From assembly GCA_002102825.1 (NCBI GenBank), contig DABJ01000029.1, forward strand, positions 210,518 through 221,574: a stretch of 11,057 nt of DNA, read 5' to 3'. How positions within the stretch are numbered: the stretch's first letter is position 1; each line of letters opens with the position of its first letter. The notes under the pieces are model-generated. The model worked only from the letters and a program-made list of their open reading frames with translations. It was not told the origin of the DNA and ran no database searches. The translations under genes were made by a program, and so were the position numbers. The stretch comes from Candidatus Gastranaerophilales bacterium HUM_12 (GTDB lineage Bacteria > Cyanobacteriota > Vampirovibrionia > Gastranaerophilales > Gastranaerophilaceae). Below are positions 1 through 7,582 of this stretch, one piece after another.

Positions 1-29
1 TTTTTTAGTATTTTATGTCATCTATCCAA

Positions 30-1712
30 TTAAACAGAAGCTAATTGTTTAGCTCTTTCTAATTGTAAAGTAACTGTAGTTATATCGCAAACTGAGCTTG
101 GTCCGAAGTATTGAATTGCTCCTGGGAACAAGTATCTATCATTCATAGCCCAATCTTCTCTATTGTCTTGTAATTGTTTGAATACAGGACCGTCAAGTCT
201 AACTAGAGCTTTTTGAATAACAGGTTTCATTTCGCCGTGACGTTTTTCCATGTTCATCATCATTGTAAGAGGAACACCGCCTGCAATCCATTTATCGGCA
301 CTTTCAGTCAAATTTCTAACTGATGATAAATAGCCAGTCATTCCAAAACTAATCAATGCAAATGCGTTGAAACCTAATGAATAGCAATAATCTGCATCAA
401 AGTTTGATGGGAATGCGCAACGTCCTTCATAACCAAAGAAGTGAGATTGTGCTGAGAATTTACCAATGAATGTACCTTCTTCTTTCAATTCAGCAAGTTT
501 TGTTGAAATCATTTCAATCAACAATTTTTCAGTTTCAATTTTTGAAACTTGAACGTTACCGTGTGGGTCACGGTCTGCTAATAATTGACCTTTAATCAAA
601 GCTGGTAATGATTTGTAAACTTTAGCATTTTCAGTATCTAATCTGTTTTCAACGATATCAAATTTATCTCTGATGGTTGTTGCGTTAACGAATTCTGAAT
701 CACTCTCCAATGAAGCCATAATATCATTCAAGTTAGAAATCATTGAACCCATTTCAGGAATAAATTCGATTAAACCTTCAGGAATTACGGCAATACCAAA
801 GTTTTTACCAGCATTTGCACGTCTAACAATGATATCTGTCATATAATCAATGATTGAAGATAATGACATTTTCTTTTCTTGAACTTCTTCAGAAATCAAA
901 GTGATGTTTGGTTGAGTTTGCAAAGCTGCTTCCAAAGCTACGTGAGAAGCACTTCTTCCCATGATTTTTACAAAGTGCCAATATTTCTTAGCTGAATTTG
1001 CATCTCTTTCAATATTTCCAATAAGTTCAGCATAAGTTTTTGTAGCTGTATCAAAACCGAAAGAAATTTCAATTTGTTCGTTTTTCAAGTCACCATCAAT
1101 TGTTTTTGGACAACCAATAACTTGAATACCTGCATTATGTTTTACAAACCATTCAGCAAGTAAAGCAGCATTTGTATTAGAGTCATCTCCACCAATAATT
1201 ACAACAGCAGAAATGTTTAATTTTCTACAAACTGCTAATGATTTTTCAAATTGTTCTTCAGTTTCTAATTTAGTTCTACCGGAACCAATAATATCAAAAC
1301 CACCTGTGTTTCTGTAAGCATTGATAAACTCGTCATCAAATTCAACATATTTACCTTCAATAATACCAGATGGACCACCTAAGAATCCATACAATTTGTT
1401 TGAAGAATTAGCATTTTTCAATGCATCATACAAACCTGCAATAACGTTGTGTCCACCAGGAGCTTGACCACCTGAAAGAATAACACCAACGTTTCTAACT
1501 TCAGATTCTTTTGAAACCGGAGAAGATTCAAAAGTTACTGTAGGTTTTCCATAAGTGTTAGAAAATAAAGCTTTAATTTGTTCTTGATCCCTAACTGATT
1601 CAGTAGCAGCACCCTCTACCATAGATAGTGAGTTAACACCATTTTGCAAACTTGCAGGAAGTTTTGGCTGATACTTAAGTCTTTCAATTTGTAATGGTGA
1701 AAGTTTAGTCAT
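30..1712 (-). CDS. pfp: Diphosphate--fructose-6-phosphate 1-phosphotransferase (PPi-dependent phosphofructokinase)
   Basis: Cytosolic glycolytic enzyme that reversibly phosphorylates fructose 6-phosphate to fructose 1,6-bisphosphate using pyrophosphate. The 560 residues fit the long PFP clade (plant beta subunit, spirochaete and chlamydial enzymes), not the ~320-residue ATP-PFK. Seen in the sequence: phosphate loop GGQAPGG (81-87), GGDDS (174-178), PKTIDGD (202-208) with the catalytic Asp, MGR (251-253), PEG (311-313) and GYEGR (427-431). The second Asp in GGDDS, where ATP enzymes have Gly, and the Lys in PKTIDGD are the known family markers of PPi use. The ATG is preceded by an AAAGGAAAGGA Shine-Dalgarno tract. 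The gene is last in the leftward run, 95 bp after the FlhA-like gene, so it may be read through or use its own weak promoter. PPi-linked glycolysis would suit an anaerobic fermenter (inference). Confidence 0.95.
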   Translation of the reverse strand: MTKLSPLQIERLKYQPKLPASLQNGVNSLSMVEGAATESVRDQEQIKALFSNTYGKPTVTFESSPVSKESEVRNVGVILSGGQAPGGHNVIAGLYDALKNANSSNKLYGFLGGPSGIIEGKYVEFDDEFINAYRNTGGFDIIGSGRTKLETEEQFEKSLAVCRKLNISAVVIIGGDDSNTNAALLAEWFVKHNAGIQVIGCPKTIDGDLKNEQIEISFGFDTATKTYAELIGNIERDANSAKKYWHFVKIMGRSASHVALEAALQTQPNITLISEEVQEKKMSLSSIIDYMTDIIVRRANAGKNFGIAVIPEGLIEFIPEMGSMISNLNDIMASLESDSEFVNATTIRDKFDIVENRLDTENAKVYKSLPALIKGQLLADRDPHGNVQVSKIETEKLLIEMISTKLAELKEEGTFIGKFSAQSHFFGYEGRCAFPSNFDADYCYSLGFNAFALISFGMTGYLSSVRNLTESADKWIAGGVPLTMMMNMEKRHGEMKPVIQKALVRLDGPVFKQLQDNREDWAMNDRYLFPGAIQYFGPSSVCDITTVTLQLERAKQLASV

Positions 1713-1755
1713 TTAATAAGTCCTTTCCTTTTGTAATACGTGGTTTACATGCTAC

Positions 1756-1761
1756 ATTGTA
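1756..1761 (-). promoter_or_regulatory. Possible -10 box upstream of pfp
   Basis: Reads TACAAT on the minus strand, about 44 bp before the pfp ATG in the 95-bp gap. The same hexamer sits before rsmI, bamA and the SprA-like gene in this window. No good -35 hexamer lies 16-18 bp upstream, so this is weak. Confidence 0.3.
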
Positions 1762-1807
1762 CTACAAAAAAGAAAATCGTGCCGTATTATCCTACTAACT
1801 TACAAGA

Positions 1808-3289
1808 CTATATTTCACCAAGACTTTCAATCTTATAATTGCAACCGATTTCTTCCGGTGCCAAAACTGTAATATTATTTATGTACAAAGACAAAAGGGT
1901 GAAAAATATTTGTCTGTATTCCATAGGAACAATTAATTTTGGAGCATAAATATTTAATTTTTTTGCTTGTTTCATCAATTTATTTGCAAGTTTTTCCGCC
2001 AAAGTTCCGTCAATTTTTATCAAACTATCTTCAGTTTCATCGCAACTCATAACTAAATCTGAATATGTTTTTTCAGAAATCTCAAATGCACTAATTGTTT
2101 CACCGTCTTCATTTACATAAGATTTGCAAATTTGTCTTGATAAAGACAATCTGATTTTATTTAGAATATCAACTTTACTTCCTTCATCTGCAAAGTCATT
2201 AATCTTTTCAAAAATATAAGTGATATTTTTAATTGAAACTCTTTCTTTAATCAAACTTGTCATTAAATATTTCAAATCAGAATATGTCAAAATATCCGGA
2301 ACAATGTTTTCTACAAGGAATTCATTTTCTTTTTCAACAACATCTAAATATTTGTCAATATCCTCATAATCCAACAAATCGTCAACATATTTAACCGCAA
2401 CATACTCTAATGCTTTTGCAATATATTCAGATGGAGTAATCCCTTTTTGCCAAAAATCTTTGGTTTTATCTTTTTCAACCCAGATAATTTTTCTTCCAGT
2501 AATTTCATCTTCTAAGGTAATTGAATTTTTAATCTTGTGTTCTGTGTGCAATTCATCAGCATAAAACATTAGATAATTCGGACAAACACCAGCTCTAAAT
2601 ACTTCCATTCCTCGAATTTTTATACTGAATTCACAAGTATTTAAGTTTTCATCATCTTTAAAAACGACCTTTGGAATTACGTAACCGATAGTTTCTGTTA
2701 TTTTCAATCTGGATTTAACAGTTTCCGCAACCAATTCTTCCCCAGAATAATCTCTATCGGTATCAATGTAATTCAAAAGCTCTTCACTCAAATATATAGC
2801 CAATTTCTCTTCGTGAAGTTTTGCATACATCAAATCAGGTGAAGTCGCCTTATTCAACTGGTGTCTTAATTCTTCTAATTCTTTCAATCCTGCAGAAATT
2901 TTGTCGTTCAATTTTTTTCTTGAAACAGACGCAGGAGCTTCGCCCTCAAGTTCAGCCTTAATTTTATTTATCTGTTCTTTTTCGTGTCTGATTTTTGATT
3001 GAATTTCAAGACAATTTTCATATTCGGTCAATTTGGGAGAAAGCATTTTTTCCATTTGGCTTTTGAAATCGGAAATGTTAATAATATCACCATCAGAACT
3101 GCTGTTTGGTTTAGCTTCCCTCATAAAAATGCAATTCAACTGAGCTGACTCTTCTTCATCTCCAACTTCGTGCATACTATAGAGTTCCCAACCATTCATA
3201 GACATCTCATTCAAAAGATTTTGCAATGCTTGAGCATCTTCTGCTGAACAAGATTTTATAACATATTCCATTCTATTTTTGCCGAACAT
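1808..3289 (-). CDS. Stand-alone FlhA/FHIPEP cytoplasmic-domain protein with DUF4177-like N-terminus
   Basis: 493 residues with no signal peptide or membrane helix. Residues 7-57 resemble DUF4177 (LLNEMSMNGWELYSM, 25-39). Residues 75-150 are charged and heptad-like, probably a coiled coil. From about 162 to the end the protein follows the FlhA cytoplasmic domain: IGYVIPKVVFKDDENL (201-216) for the FlhA 'GFxxPxVxIRDNxxL' segment; FSIKIRGMEV (221-230); FLVENIVPDILTYSDLK (324-340) for 'L(V/T)E(D/E)LVP...L..L'; VSIKNITYIFEKINDFA (351-367) for 'VPIRDxRTILExLAxxA'; IRLSLSRQICKS (379-390); and a tail like FlhA's 'PxLLV...R..(F/L)...LP.L.VLS..E'. FlhA's eight-helix membrane half is missing. In flagella this domain forms the nonameric ring that docks export substrates; the role here is unknown. 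The start is favoured over Met7 because AAAAGGA lies in the last codons of udp, 4 bp upstream, which points to translational coupling. The FlhA relationship is read by eye. Confidence 0.82.
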   Translation of the reverse strand: MFGKNRMEYVIKSCSAEDAQALQNLLNEMSMNGWELYSMHEVGDEEESAQLNCIFMREAKPNSSSDGDIINISDFKSQMEKMLSPKLTEYENCLEIQSKIRHEKEQINKIKAELEGEAPASVSRKKLNDKISAGLKELEELRHQLNKATSPDLMYAKLHEEKLAIYLSEELLNYIDTDRDYSGEELVAETVKSRLKITETIGYVIPKVVFKDDENLNTCEFSIKIRGMEVFRAGVCPNYLMFYADELHTEHKIKNSITLEDEITGRKIIWVEKDKTKDFWQKGITPSEYIAKALEYVAVKYVDDLLDYEDIDKYLDVVEKENEFLVENIVPDILTYSDLKYLMTSLIKERVSIKNITYIFEKINDFADEGSKVDILNKIRLSLSRQICKSYVNEDGETISAFEISEKTYSDLVMSCDETEDSLIKIDGTLAEKLANKLMKQAKKLNIYAPKLIVPMEYRQIFFTLLSLYINNITVLAPEEIGCNYKIESLGEI

Positions 3290-3293
3290 AAAT

Positions 3294-4052
3294 TTATCCT
3301 TTTAAAATTCTAATAGCCTCAATTGCTGTTTTAATCGCTTTTTCTGTATCATGGACCACAGGATTTTCCAAATTAGCCCTTTCACGTTCCTGATTTGCAA
3401 CCGTCAAAAATACAGAACCGACTCTTACTCTCAAATAACTTGCAACAGTGAATAATGCCGCAGATTCCATTTCAGAAGCCAAGCAACCTAAACGTTTCCA
3501 AGCTTCCCATTTATTTTGCAACTCGTAAGAAACAGGCATAATTTCCGGACTATGTTGACCATAAAAAGAATCCTTACACTCAACAACACCTATATGATGA
3601 GGAAAATCCAATTTCTTAGCAGCATCAACAATGGCATTAACAACATTTAAATTTGCAACAGCAGGGAATTCAATAGGAGCATACTCTTTACTCGTTCCCT
3701 CCATACGAATTGCACCGGTAGCAATCACTAAATCACCACTTTTGACATCTAATTGCATACCACCGCAAGTACCAACACGAATAAATGTATCAGCACCAAC
3801 TTTTACAAGTTCTTCCAATGCAATAGCTGCTGATGGACCACCAATACCGGTAGAAGTTACACTAACTTTTTCTCCGTCAAGATAACCTGTATATGTAACG
3901 AATTCTCTTCTATCTGCTACAAGTTGAGGATTGTCAAAATATTGAGCAATTTTTTGACATCTTTTCGGGTCCCCCGGTAAAATTACATATTTACCAACGT
4001 CACCCTCTTTTAATCCGATATGATATTGCGTTCCGTCATCTGAATATTTCAT
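3294..4052 (-). CDS. udp: Uridine phosphorylase
   Basis: Cytosolic enzyme of the NP-I nucleoside phosphorylase family that splits uridine with phosphate into uracil and ribose 1-phosphate (pyrimidine salvage). 252 residues is normal length. Seen: PGDPKR (26-31, phosphate-binding Arg), STGIGGPSAAIALEEL (67-82), RVGTCGG (92-98, second phosphate Arg), SFYGQ (162-166, uracil-contacting Gln) and EMESAA (194-199, ribose-binding Met/Glu). After SFYGQ the sequence is HSPE, where the E. coli enzyme has ERYD including a base-contacting Arg. Firmicutes-type uridine phosphorylases have GQHEPE here, so this is a subgroup feature, not a defect; the wider pyrimidine and purine range was not assessed. The ATG follows a strong AAAGGTGG site. 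Its last codons carry the ribosome site of the FlhA-like gene. A long palindrome fills its leader. Confidence 0.93.
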   Translation of the reverse strand: MKYSDDGTQYHIGLKEGDVGKYVILPGDPKRCQKIAQYFDNPQLVADRREFVTYTGYLDGEKVSVTSTGIGGPSAAIALEELVKVGADTFIRVGTCGGMQLDVKSGDLVIATGAIRMEGTSKEYAPIEFPAVANLNVVNAIVDAAKKLDFPHHIGVVECKDSFYGQHSPEIMPVSYELQNKWEAWKRLGCLASEMESAALFTVASYLRVRVGSVFLTVANQERERANLENPVVHDTEKAIKTAIEAIRILKG

Positions 4053-4063
4053 AATACCACCTT

Positions 4064-4132
4064 TAAGATACTAAGATACAAAGGTACTGAGGCATTAAGA
4101 TTTTCTTAGAGCCTTAGAACCTTTTGTCTTAG
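4064..4132. repeat. Octamer-built imperfect palindrome between skp and udp
   Basis: The plus strand reads as 8-bp units: TAAGATAC, TAAGATAC, AAAGGTAC, TGAGGCAT, TAAG..., followed by an inverted copy (CTTAGAGC, CTTAGAAC, CTTTTGT, CTTAGTGC style). Arms at about 4071-4099 and 4105-4132 pair over roughly 25 positions with a few mismatches and bulges around a 5-nt loop (ATTTT). In the skp-to-udp transcript it would fold as a long hairpin ending just before the AAAGGTGG ribosome site of udp. There is no U-tract on the downstream side, so a simple terminator is unlikely. It may be a dispersed intergenic palindrome, an RNA-processing or stability element, or both. Confidence 0.7.
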
Positions 4133-4146
4133 TGCCTTTATTCAAT

Positions 4147-4596
4147 CTATTGTCCTTTTAATTTTTGAATAACTAAATCAGTGATATCAACACCACCAAC
4201 AAATACAACTTGATCAGAAAGAACTGCATCAAGTCTTTGAGATACCATAATAGCTTTAGCAGCAGATTGAATTTGAGTCATAATTTGATTTTCTTTATCA
4301 TTTCTCAACTTCATCAATGCATCTTGTTTTGTATTGAATTCTGTTGCTGTTTGAGTTTCAAAATTTTGTTTCTTTAATGGAGTGTCCAAAGATTTGTATT
4401 GTTTTTCTTTTTCAAGCATATATTGTTGCAATTCAAGACCTTTGGCATCTAAATCTTTAACAGCTTGTTGTGCAGCAGGATAATTATCTAAAACTTTTTG
4501 GTAATTAATAAATCCAACTTCTGCATTTGCACTATTGCCAAAAGAAAGAGCCAAACCGGCAGCCATTAATATTGCCATTAATTTTAATTTTTTCAT
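4147..4596 (-). CDS. skp: OmpH/Skp-family periplasmic chaperone
   Basis: 149 residues with a clear Sec signal peptide (KK start, hydrophobic 7-20, likely cleavage after ANA at 25). The mature protein begins EVGFINYQKVLDNYPAAQQ (26-44), the typical OmpH opening, then a charged and Gln-rich helical hairpin (about 45-120) and a short C-terminal strand region, VVFVGGVDITDLVIQKL (130-146), matching the family's 'VvygG.DITd.Vi..L' ending. Skp trimers hold unfolded outer-membrane proteins in the periplasm and pass them to the Bam complex. It lies 20 bp downstream of bamA, a classic pairing in diderms, and has a strong GGAGGAA ribosome site before the ATG. The family call rests on the overall pattern and the bamA context. 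Confidence 0.9.
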   Translation of the reverse strand: MKKLKLMAILMAAGLALSFGNSANAEVGFINYQKVLDNYPAAQQAVKDLDAKGLELQQYMLEKEKQYKSLDTPLKKQNFETQTATEFNTKQDALMKLRNDKENQIMTQIQSAAKAIMVSQRLDAVLSDQVVFVGGVDITDLVIQKLKGQ

Positions 4597-4616
4597 AGTT
4601 CCTCCTATTTTATATA

Positions 4617-6641
4617 TTAATATAGTAAATCACCTACACCAAATGTAAAGTATCCGTTTTTAGAACCGTTATTTCCAGGATTTGTAAGTGGAATACCATA
4701 ATCAACTGACAACGGTCCCATTCCAGGGATAAATACTTTCAAACCAATACCGGCAGATACTGCGTACTCAGGTCTGTCATACAATTTGTTTGAAATTGTT
4801 CCGTCAAATACTTTACCTGCATCAGCCCAAACAGTGAAACGTAAGTTGTTCAAGAAAGCAATCCTTGTTCTATCCAAGAACGGGATTGGAGTTGCAAACT
4901 CTGCTGAACCCATAATGAATGCGTTACCTGTACCAACACCACTCATTTTGAAACCCCTAACAGTATAAGGACCACCTAAACGATATGCCATAACTTCAGG
5001 TATATCCCCATGAATTGCACCTCCACCTTTAACAGTGAAAGATAAAGATGATTTCTTTGCAACAGGAATATATTGTTTAATCATACCTGTTAACTTGCCG
5101 TTAGTTTTATCAAATCCGTTAAGTCCAAGGTTTTCATCAAATCTCAAACTTGCCATTGTACCATGTCTTGTTACAGTAGCAGAATCCCTTGTATCATACA
5201 ATAATGCAGGACTTAAAGATAAGAACAAACCGCCCTCTAACTGTTTAGCACGTTCTGAAATTGGAATATTATATCTGTTATACAAGGCTGAAATTCCGTT
5301 GAAATCTCCCTCTTTAACACTAATATTTTCAGCACCAACACTGAAAGTAGCATTTGCATGTCTGTTTATTTTCAACTTGTGAGCGACAGTAACTTCACCG
5401 CCATATCTTCTTTCAACCGCCAACGGAACTTGATAAGAACCAAAATCTCTAAAGAATAATCTTGTATTCAATGAAGTATCAGCATTGTAAAAATATGGTT
5501 TGAAATAACTCAATTCCGCTTGAATATTCATGTGGTCTTTTACAGATGAATCATTAAGAATTACACCGGTACCAACCAAGCCTGTCAAAGAAAGTCTTTC
5601 ACATCTTCCACGGAAATTATTTTCTGAAATACCCATTGACCCAAACAAACCGGTAACAGTATCTAAACCACCGCCAACAGAAATACTTGCAGTTCTTTGT
5701 TCTTGAATTTTTATCGTAATATCATAAGCATCAGGAACATCTTCACTAGGCTCAATTTCTCTTGTTACATCTTTGAATGCTTGAGTTGCGTACAACCTAA
5801 CCAAATCTTCTTTGATTAAATTTTCGTTATAAATCATTCCCGGCTCAGTAAGAATATTTCTTGCAACGATATAATCTTTTGTTTTTTCGTTGCCCTCTAT
5901 CATAATCTTGTCAATGATACCCTCTTTAATACTAACGTTGATTGTACCATCTGGGTCATCTGTTACAGAATCAACTCTTGCAAGAATATAACCTTTTGAG
6001 CTGTATAAATCTTGAATTTGAGCAATAGCTTGATTGATTAAGGAAATATTTTGAGGTTTACCTTTCATTCCATTAAATGTTGCTAAAATATCTTCTGTTG
6101 GAATAACAGTATTGCCCTCAATTGTAAAATCTTTTACCGGAATATTTTCTTCTACAACAATCTTGATAGAAACAGTTCCATCACCATTTACAGACGGAAT
6201 AGCTTTCATTTTTTCAGTAAAATAACCTGTTTCATAAATTGTTTTTAAGTCAGACTGCATCTTACTTCTGGTGTATTCGCTACCTTGTTTCATCTGCATT
6301 TTTTCTAACAATTCTTGTGGAGGAATAGAATTCAAGCCATAAAATTCAATATTTTTAATAGTCTTATTTTCTTTATCTAAAGAGGTATTGCCAGAAGAAC
6401 TTTGACTTGACAAATCCGTAGGATACTTGCCCTGCGTATAATCCGGAGTGTTAGAGTTTTGGTTTTCGGTGTAACTTGTATATTTGTCAAAAATAGTGTT
6501 TGCATAATCCGTATTGCTCTTTACAGCATCGTCCATCAAGCCCATTTCACCCCAAACATCATCTGCTGAAAAGCTGGAAGTTTGAGTCAATAAGACCAAG
6601 ATTATTGCTGATAAAAGTTTTTTTGATATATGAAATTTCAA
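4617..6641 (-). CDS. bamA: Outer-membrane protein assembly factor BamA (Omp85), TTG start
   Basis: Core of the machine that inserts beta-barrel proteins into the outer membrane. The longest open frame starts at 6701 (694 codons; residue numbers below use it), but I prefer the TTG at residue 21 (6639-6641), giving 674 aa. It is 8 nt after AAGGA, and the resulting N-terminus (MKFHISKKLLSAIILVLL..., cleavage near 46) is a proper signal peptide; the upstream TTG and ATG have no ribosome site and lie in a promoter. After a Ser/Thr/Asn-rich linker (47-113) come three POTRA repeats at about 115-187, 189-260 and 262-335, each opening with an 'I..I.(F/I).G...' strand; three rather than five fits the cyanobacterial type. 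The barrel (about 337-694) contains GGPYTVRGF (576-584) with the conserved VRGF of loop 6. It ends in Tyr where Phe is usual. skp follows. Confidence 0.93.
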   Translation of the reverse strand: MKFHISKKLLSAIILVLLTQTSSFSADDVWGEMGLMDDAVKSNTDYANTIFDKYTSYTENQNSNTPDYTQGKYPTDLSSQSSSGNTSLDKENKTIKNIEFYGLNSIPPQELLEKMQMKQGSEYTRSKMQSDLKTIYETGYFTEKMKAIPSVNGDGTVSIKIVVEENIPVKDFTIEGNTVIPTEDILATFNGMKGKPQNISLINQAIAQIQDLYSSKGYILARVDSVTDDPDGTINVSIKEGIIDKIMIEGNEKTKDYIVARNILTEPGMIYNENLIKEDLVRLYATQAFKDVTREIEPSEDVPDAYDITIKIQEQRTASISVGGGLDTVTGLFGSMGISENNFRGRCERLSLTGLVGTGVILNDSSVKDHMNIQAELSYFKPYFYNADTSLNTRLFFRDFGSYQVPLAVERRYGGEVTVAHKLKINRHANATFSVGAENISVKEGDFNGISALYNRYNIPISERAKQLEGGLFLSLSPALLYDTRDSATVTRHGTMASLRFDENLGLNGFDKTNGKLTGMIKQYIPVAKKSSLSFTVKGGGAIHGDIPEVMAYRLGGPYTVRGFKMSGVGTGNAFIMGSAEFATPIPFLDRTRIAFLNNLRFTVWADAGKVFDGTISNKLYDRPEYAVSAGIGLKVFIPGMGPLSVDYGIPLTNPGNNGSKNGYFTFGVGDLLY

Positions 6642-6649
6642 GAATATAT

Positions 6650-6654
6650 TCCTT
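6650..6654 (-). promoter_or_regulatory. Shine-Dalgarno site that fixes the bamA TTG start
   Basis: AAGGA on the minus strand, 8 nt before the TTG at 6639-6641. Neither the TTG at 6699-6701 nor the ATG at 6690-6692 has a comparable site, so this decides the start. Confidence 0.65.
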
Positions 6655-6682
6655 ACAAACTCTCTCACTATTCTCCAACAAA

Positions 6683-6711
6683 ATTGTAGCATAAATCGCA
6701 AAAAAGTACAA
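6683..6711 (-). promoter_or_regulatory. bamA-skp promoter
   Basis: On the minus strand: TTGTAC (6706-6711), a 17-bp spacer, then TACAAT (6683-6688) preceded by TGC, an extended -10. Transcription would begin near 6676, about 35 nt before the preferred TTG start. It sits in the 20-bp gap after rsmI and in what the longest bamA frame would call coding. The -35 matches only TTG of the consensus; the extended -10 carries the call. Confidence 0.55.
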
Positions 6712-6722
6712 ATTATTTACAA

Positions 6723-7535
6723 CTATTTACCAATTGCAATTTTATAAATTTTATTCTTATTGAAAGAATATAATTCTGATAGAATTACGGAAATATCTTT
6801 TGCACTAAATCCCTTGTCTTGCAAAACTTTAACCTTATTTAAAATTTCAGAATCTTCAAAATTATCGTCACTGCGGAAAACCATTACAACAAATTCACCT
6901 TTGACAATATTATTTTCAAAATGTTCAATAACTTTTGTAATATCATCAACAACAACTTCTTCAAAAACTTTTGTCAATTCCCTACCAACAGCAACTTTTG
7001 CATCTGGTCGAACGGACTGAATAGTTTTTAACGTATTCATAATTCGATTTGGCGATTCATAAAAAACAGTATCTTGAAATTCATGTTCTTTAATAACATC
7101 TTCAATCTGAGCCGTGGTTTTTGGTAAAAAGCCGATAAAAGTAAACTTTTCATCAACTCGAGAAACCTGAGATAAGAAAGTTACAACAGCATTTGCACCT
7201 GCAAGCGAAGTAATAGAAAAACCTCTTTTACGTAATTCTTTAACAATCACAGACCCGGGGTCACAAATTAATGGAGTTCCGGCATCAGAAACCAACGCAA
7301 TTTTCTTACCGCCTTCTAAAAATTCAACAATCTGCGAAATGCGTTCTTTTTCATTATATTTATGATAAGAAAGACATTTTGTTTTGATATTGAAATGGTT
7401 TAACAAATTTTGCGTAACTCTACTATCTTCACACGCAATCAAATCAACCGAATTCAAGACATCAATAGCCCGAAGTGTTATATCCCCTAAATTTCCGATA
7501 GGTGTCGGAACAACATAAAAATCATATTCTTTCAT
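6723..7535 (-). CDS. rsmI: 16S rRNA (cytidine-1402-2'-O)-methyltransferase
   Basis: Cytosolic SAM-dependent enzyme that 2'-O-methylates C1402 in the decoding centre of 16S rRNA. 270 residues is the usual length. Seen: VPTPIGNLGDITLRA (9-23), EDSRVT (36-41), LVSDAGTPLICDPG (81-94), the most diagnostic RsmI/tetrapyrrole-methylase-fold signature, LAGANA (111-116), FIGFLPKT (133-140), ESPNR (160-164, usually ESPHR) and GRELTKVFEE (184-193). The C-terminal region (about 225-270) is helical and ends KNKIYKIAIGK, as in RsmI, where it helps bind RNA. No Shine-Dalgarno site precedes the ATG; a TACAAT box ends 6 bp upstream, so the message may be leaderless. bamA begins shortly downstream with its own promoter. 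Confidence 0.95.
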   Translation of the reverse strand: MKEYDFYVVPTPIGNLGDITLRAIDVLNSVDLIACEDSRVTQNLLNHFNIKTKCLSYHKYNEKERISQIVEFLEGGKKIALVSDAGTPLICDPGSVIVKELRKRGFSITSLAGANAVVTFLSQVSRVDEKFTFIGFLPKTTAQIEDVIKEHEFQDTVFYESPNRIMNTLKTIQSVRPDAKVAVGRELTKVFEEVVVDDITKVIEHFENNIVKGEFVVMVFRSDDNFEDSEILNKVKVLQDKGFSAKDISVILSELYSFNKNKIYKIAIGK

Positions 7536-7541
7536 AATCAG

Positions 7542-7547
7542 ATTGTA
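7542..7547 (-). promoter_or_regulatory. -10 box placed for a leaderless rsmI transcript
   Basis: TACAAT on the minus strand with its last base 7 nt from the A of the rsmI ATG. The expected transcription start would coincide with the start codon, and no ribosome site is present. There is no clear -35. Confidence 0.4.
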
Positions 7548-7582
7548 TTTTAAAAATAAATGGAAGTCTAGAGAGTTAAAAA

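Noticed and set aside
1..29. Terminator after pfp
   Set aside because: No stem is visible in the short stretch, and the T-run is on the wrong strand for a leftward gene.
1808..3289. Calling this gene flhA or a flagellar gene
   Set aside because: The membrane half is missing and no other flagellar gene is visible, so the symbol would mislead.
3631..6694. Plus-strand open frames opposite udp and bamA (3631-3885, 4786-4968, 5035-5382, 6500-6694)
   Set aside because: They lie antisense to well-supported genes, have no recognisable domain or ribosome site, and show composition expected of a shadow frame.
6760..7020. Plus-strand open frame opposite rsmI
   Set aside because: Antisense to conserved RsmI sequence; Ser/Thr-rich low-complexity translation with no homology pattern.
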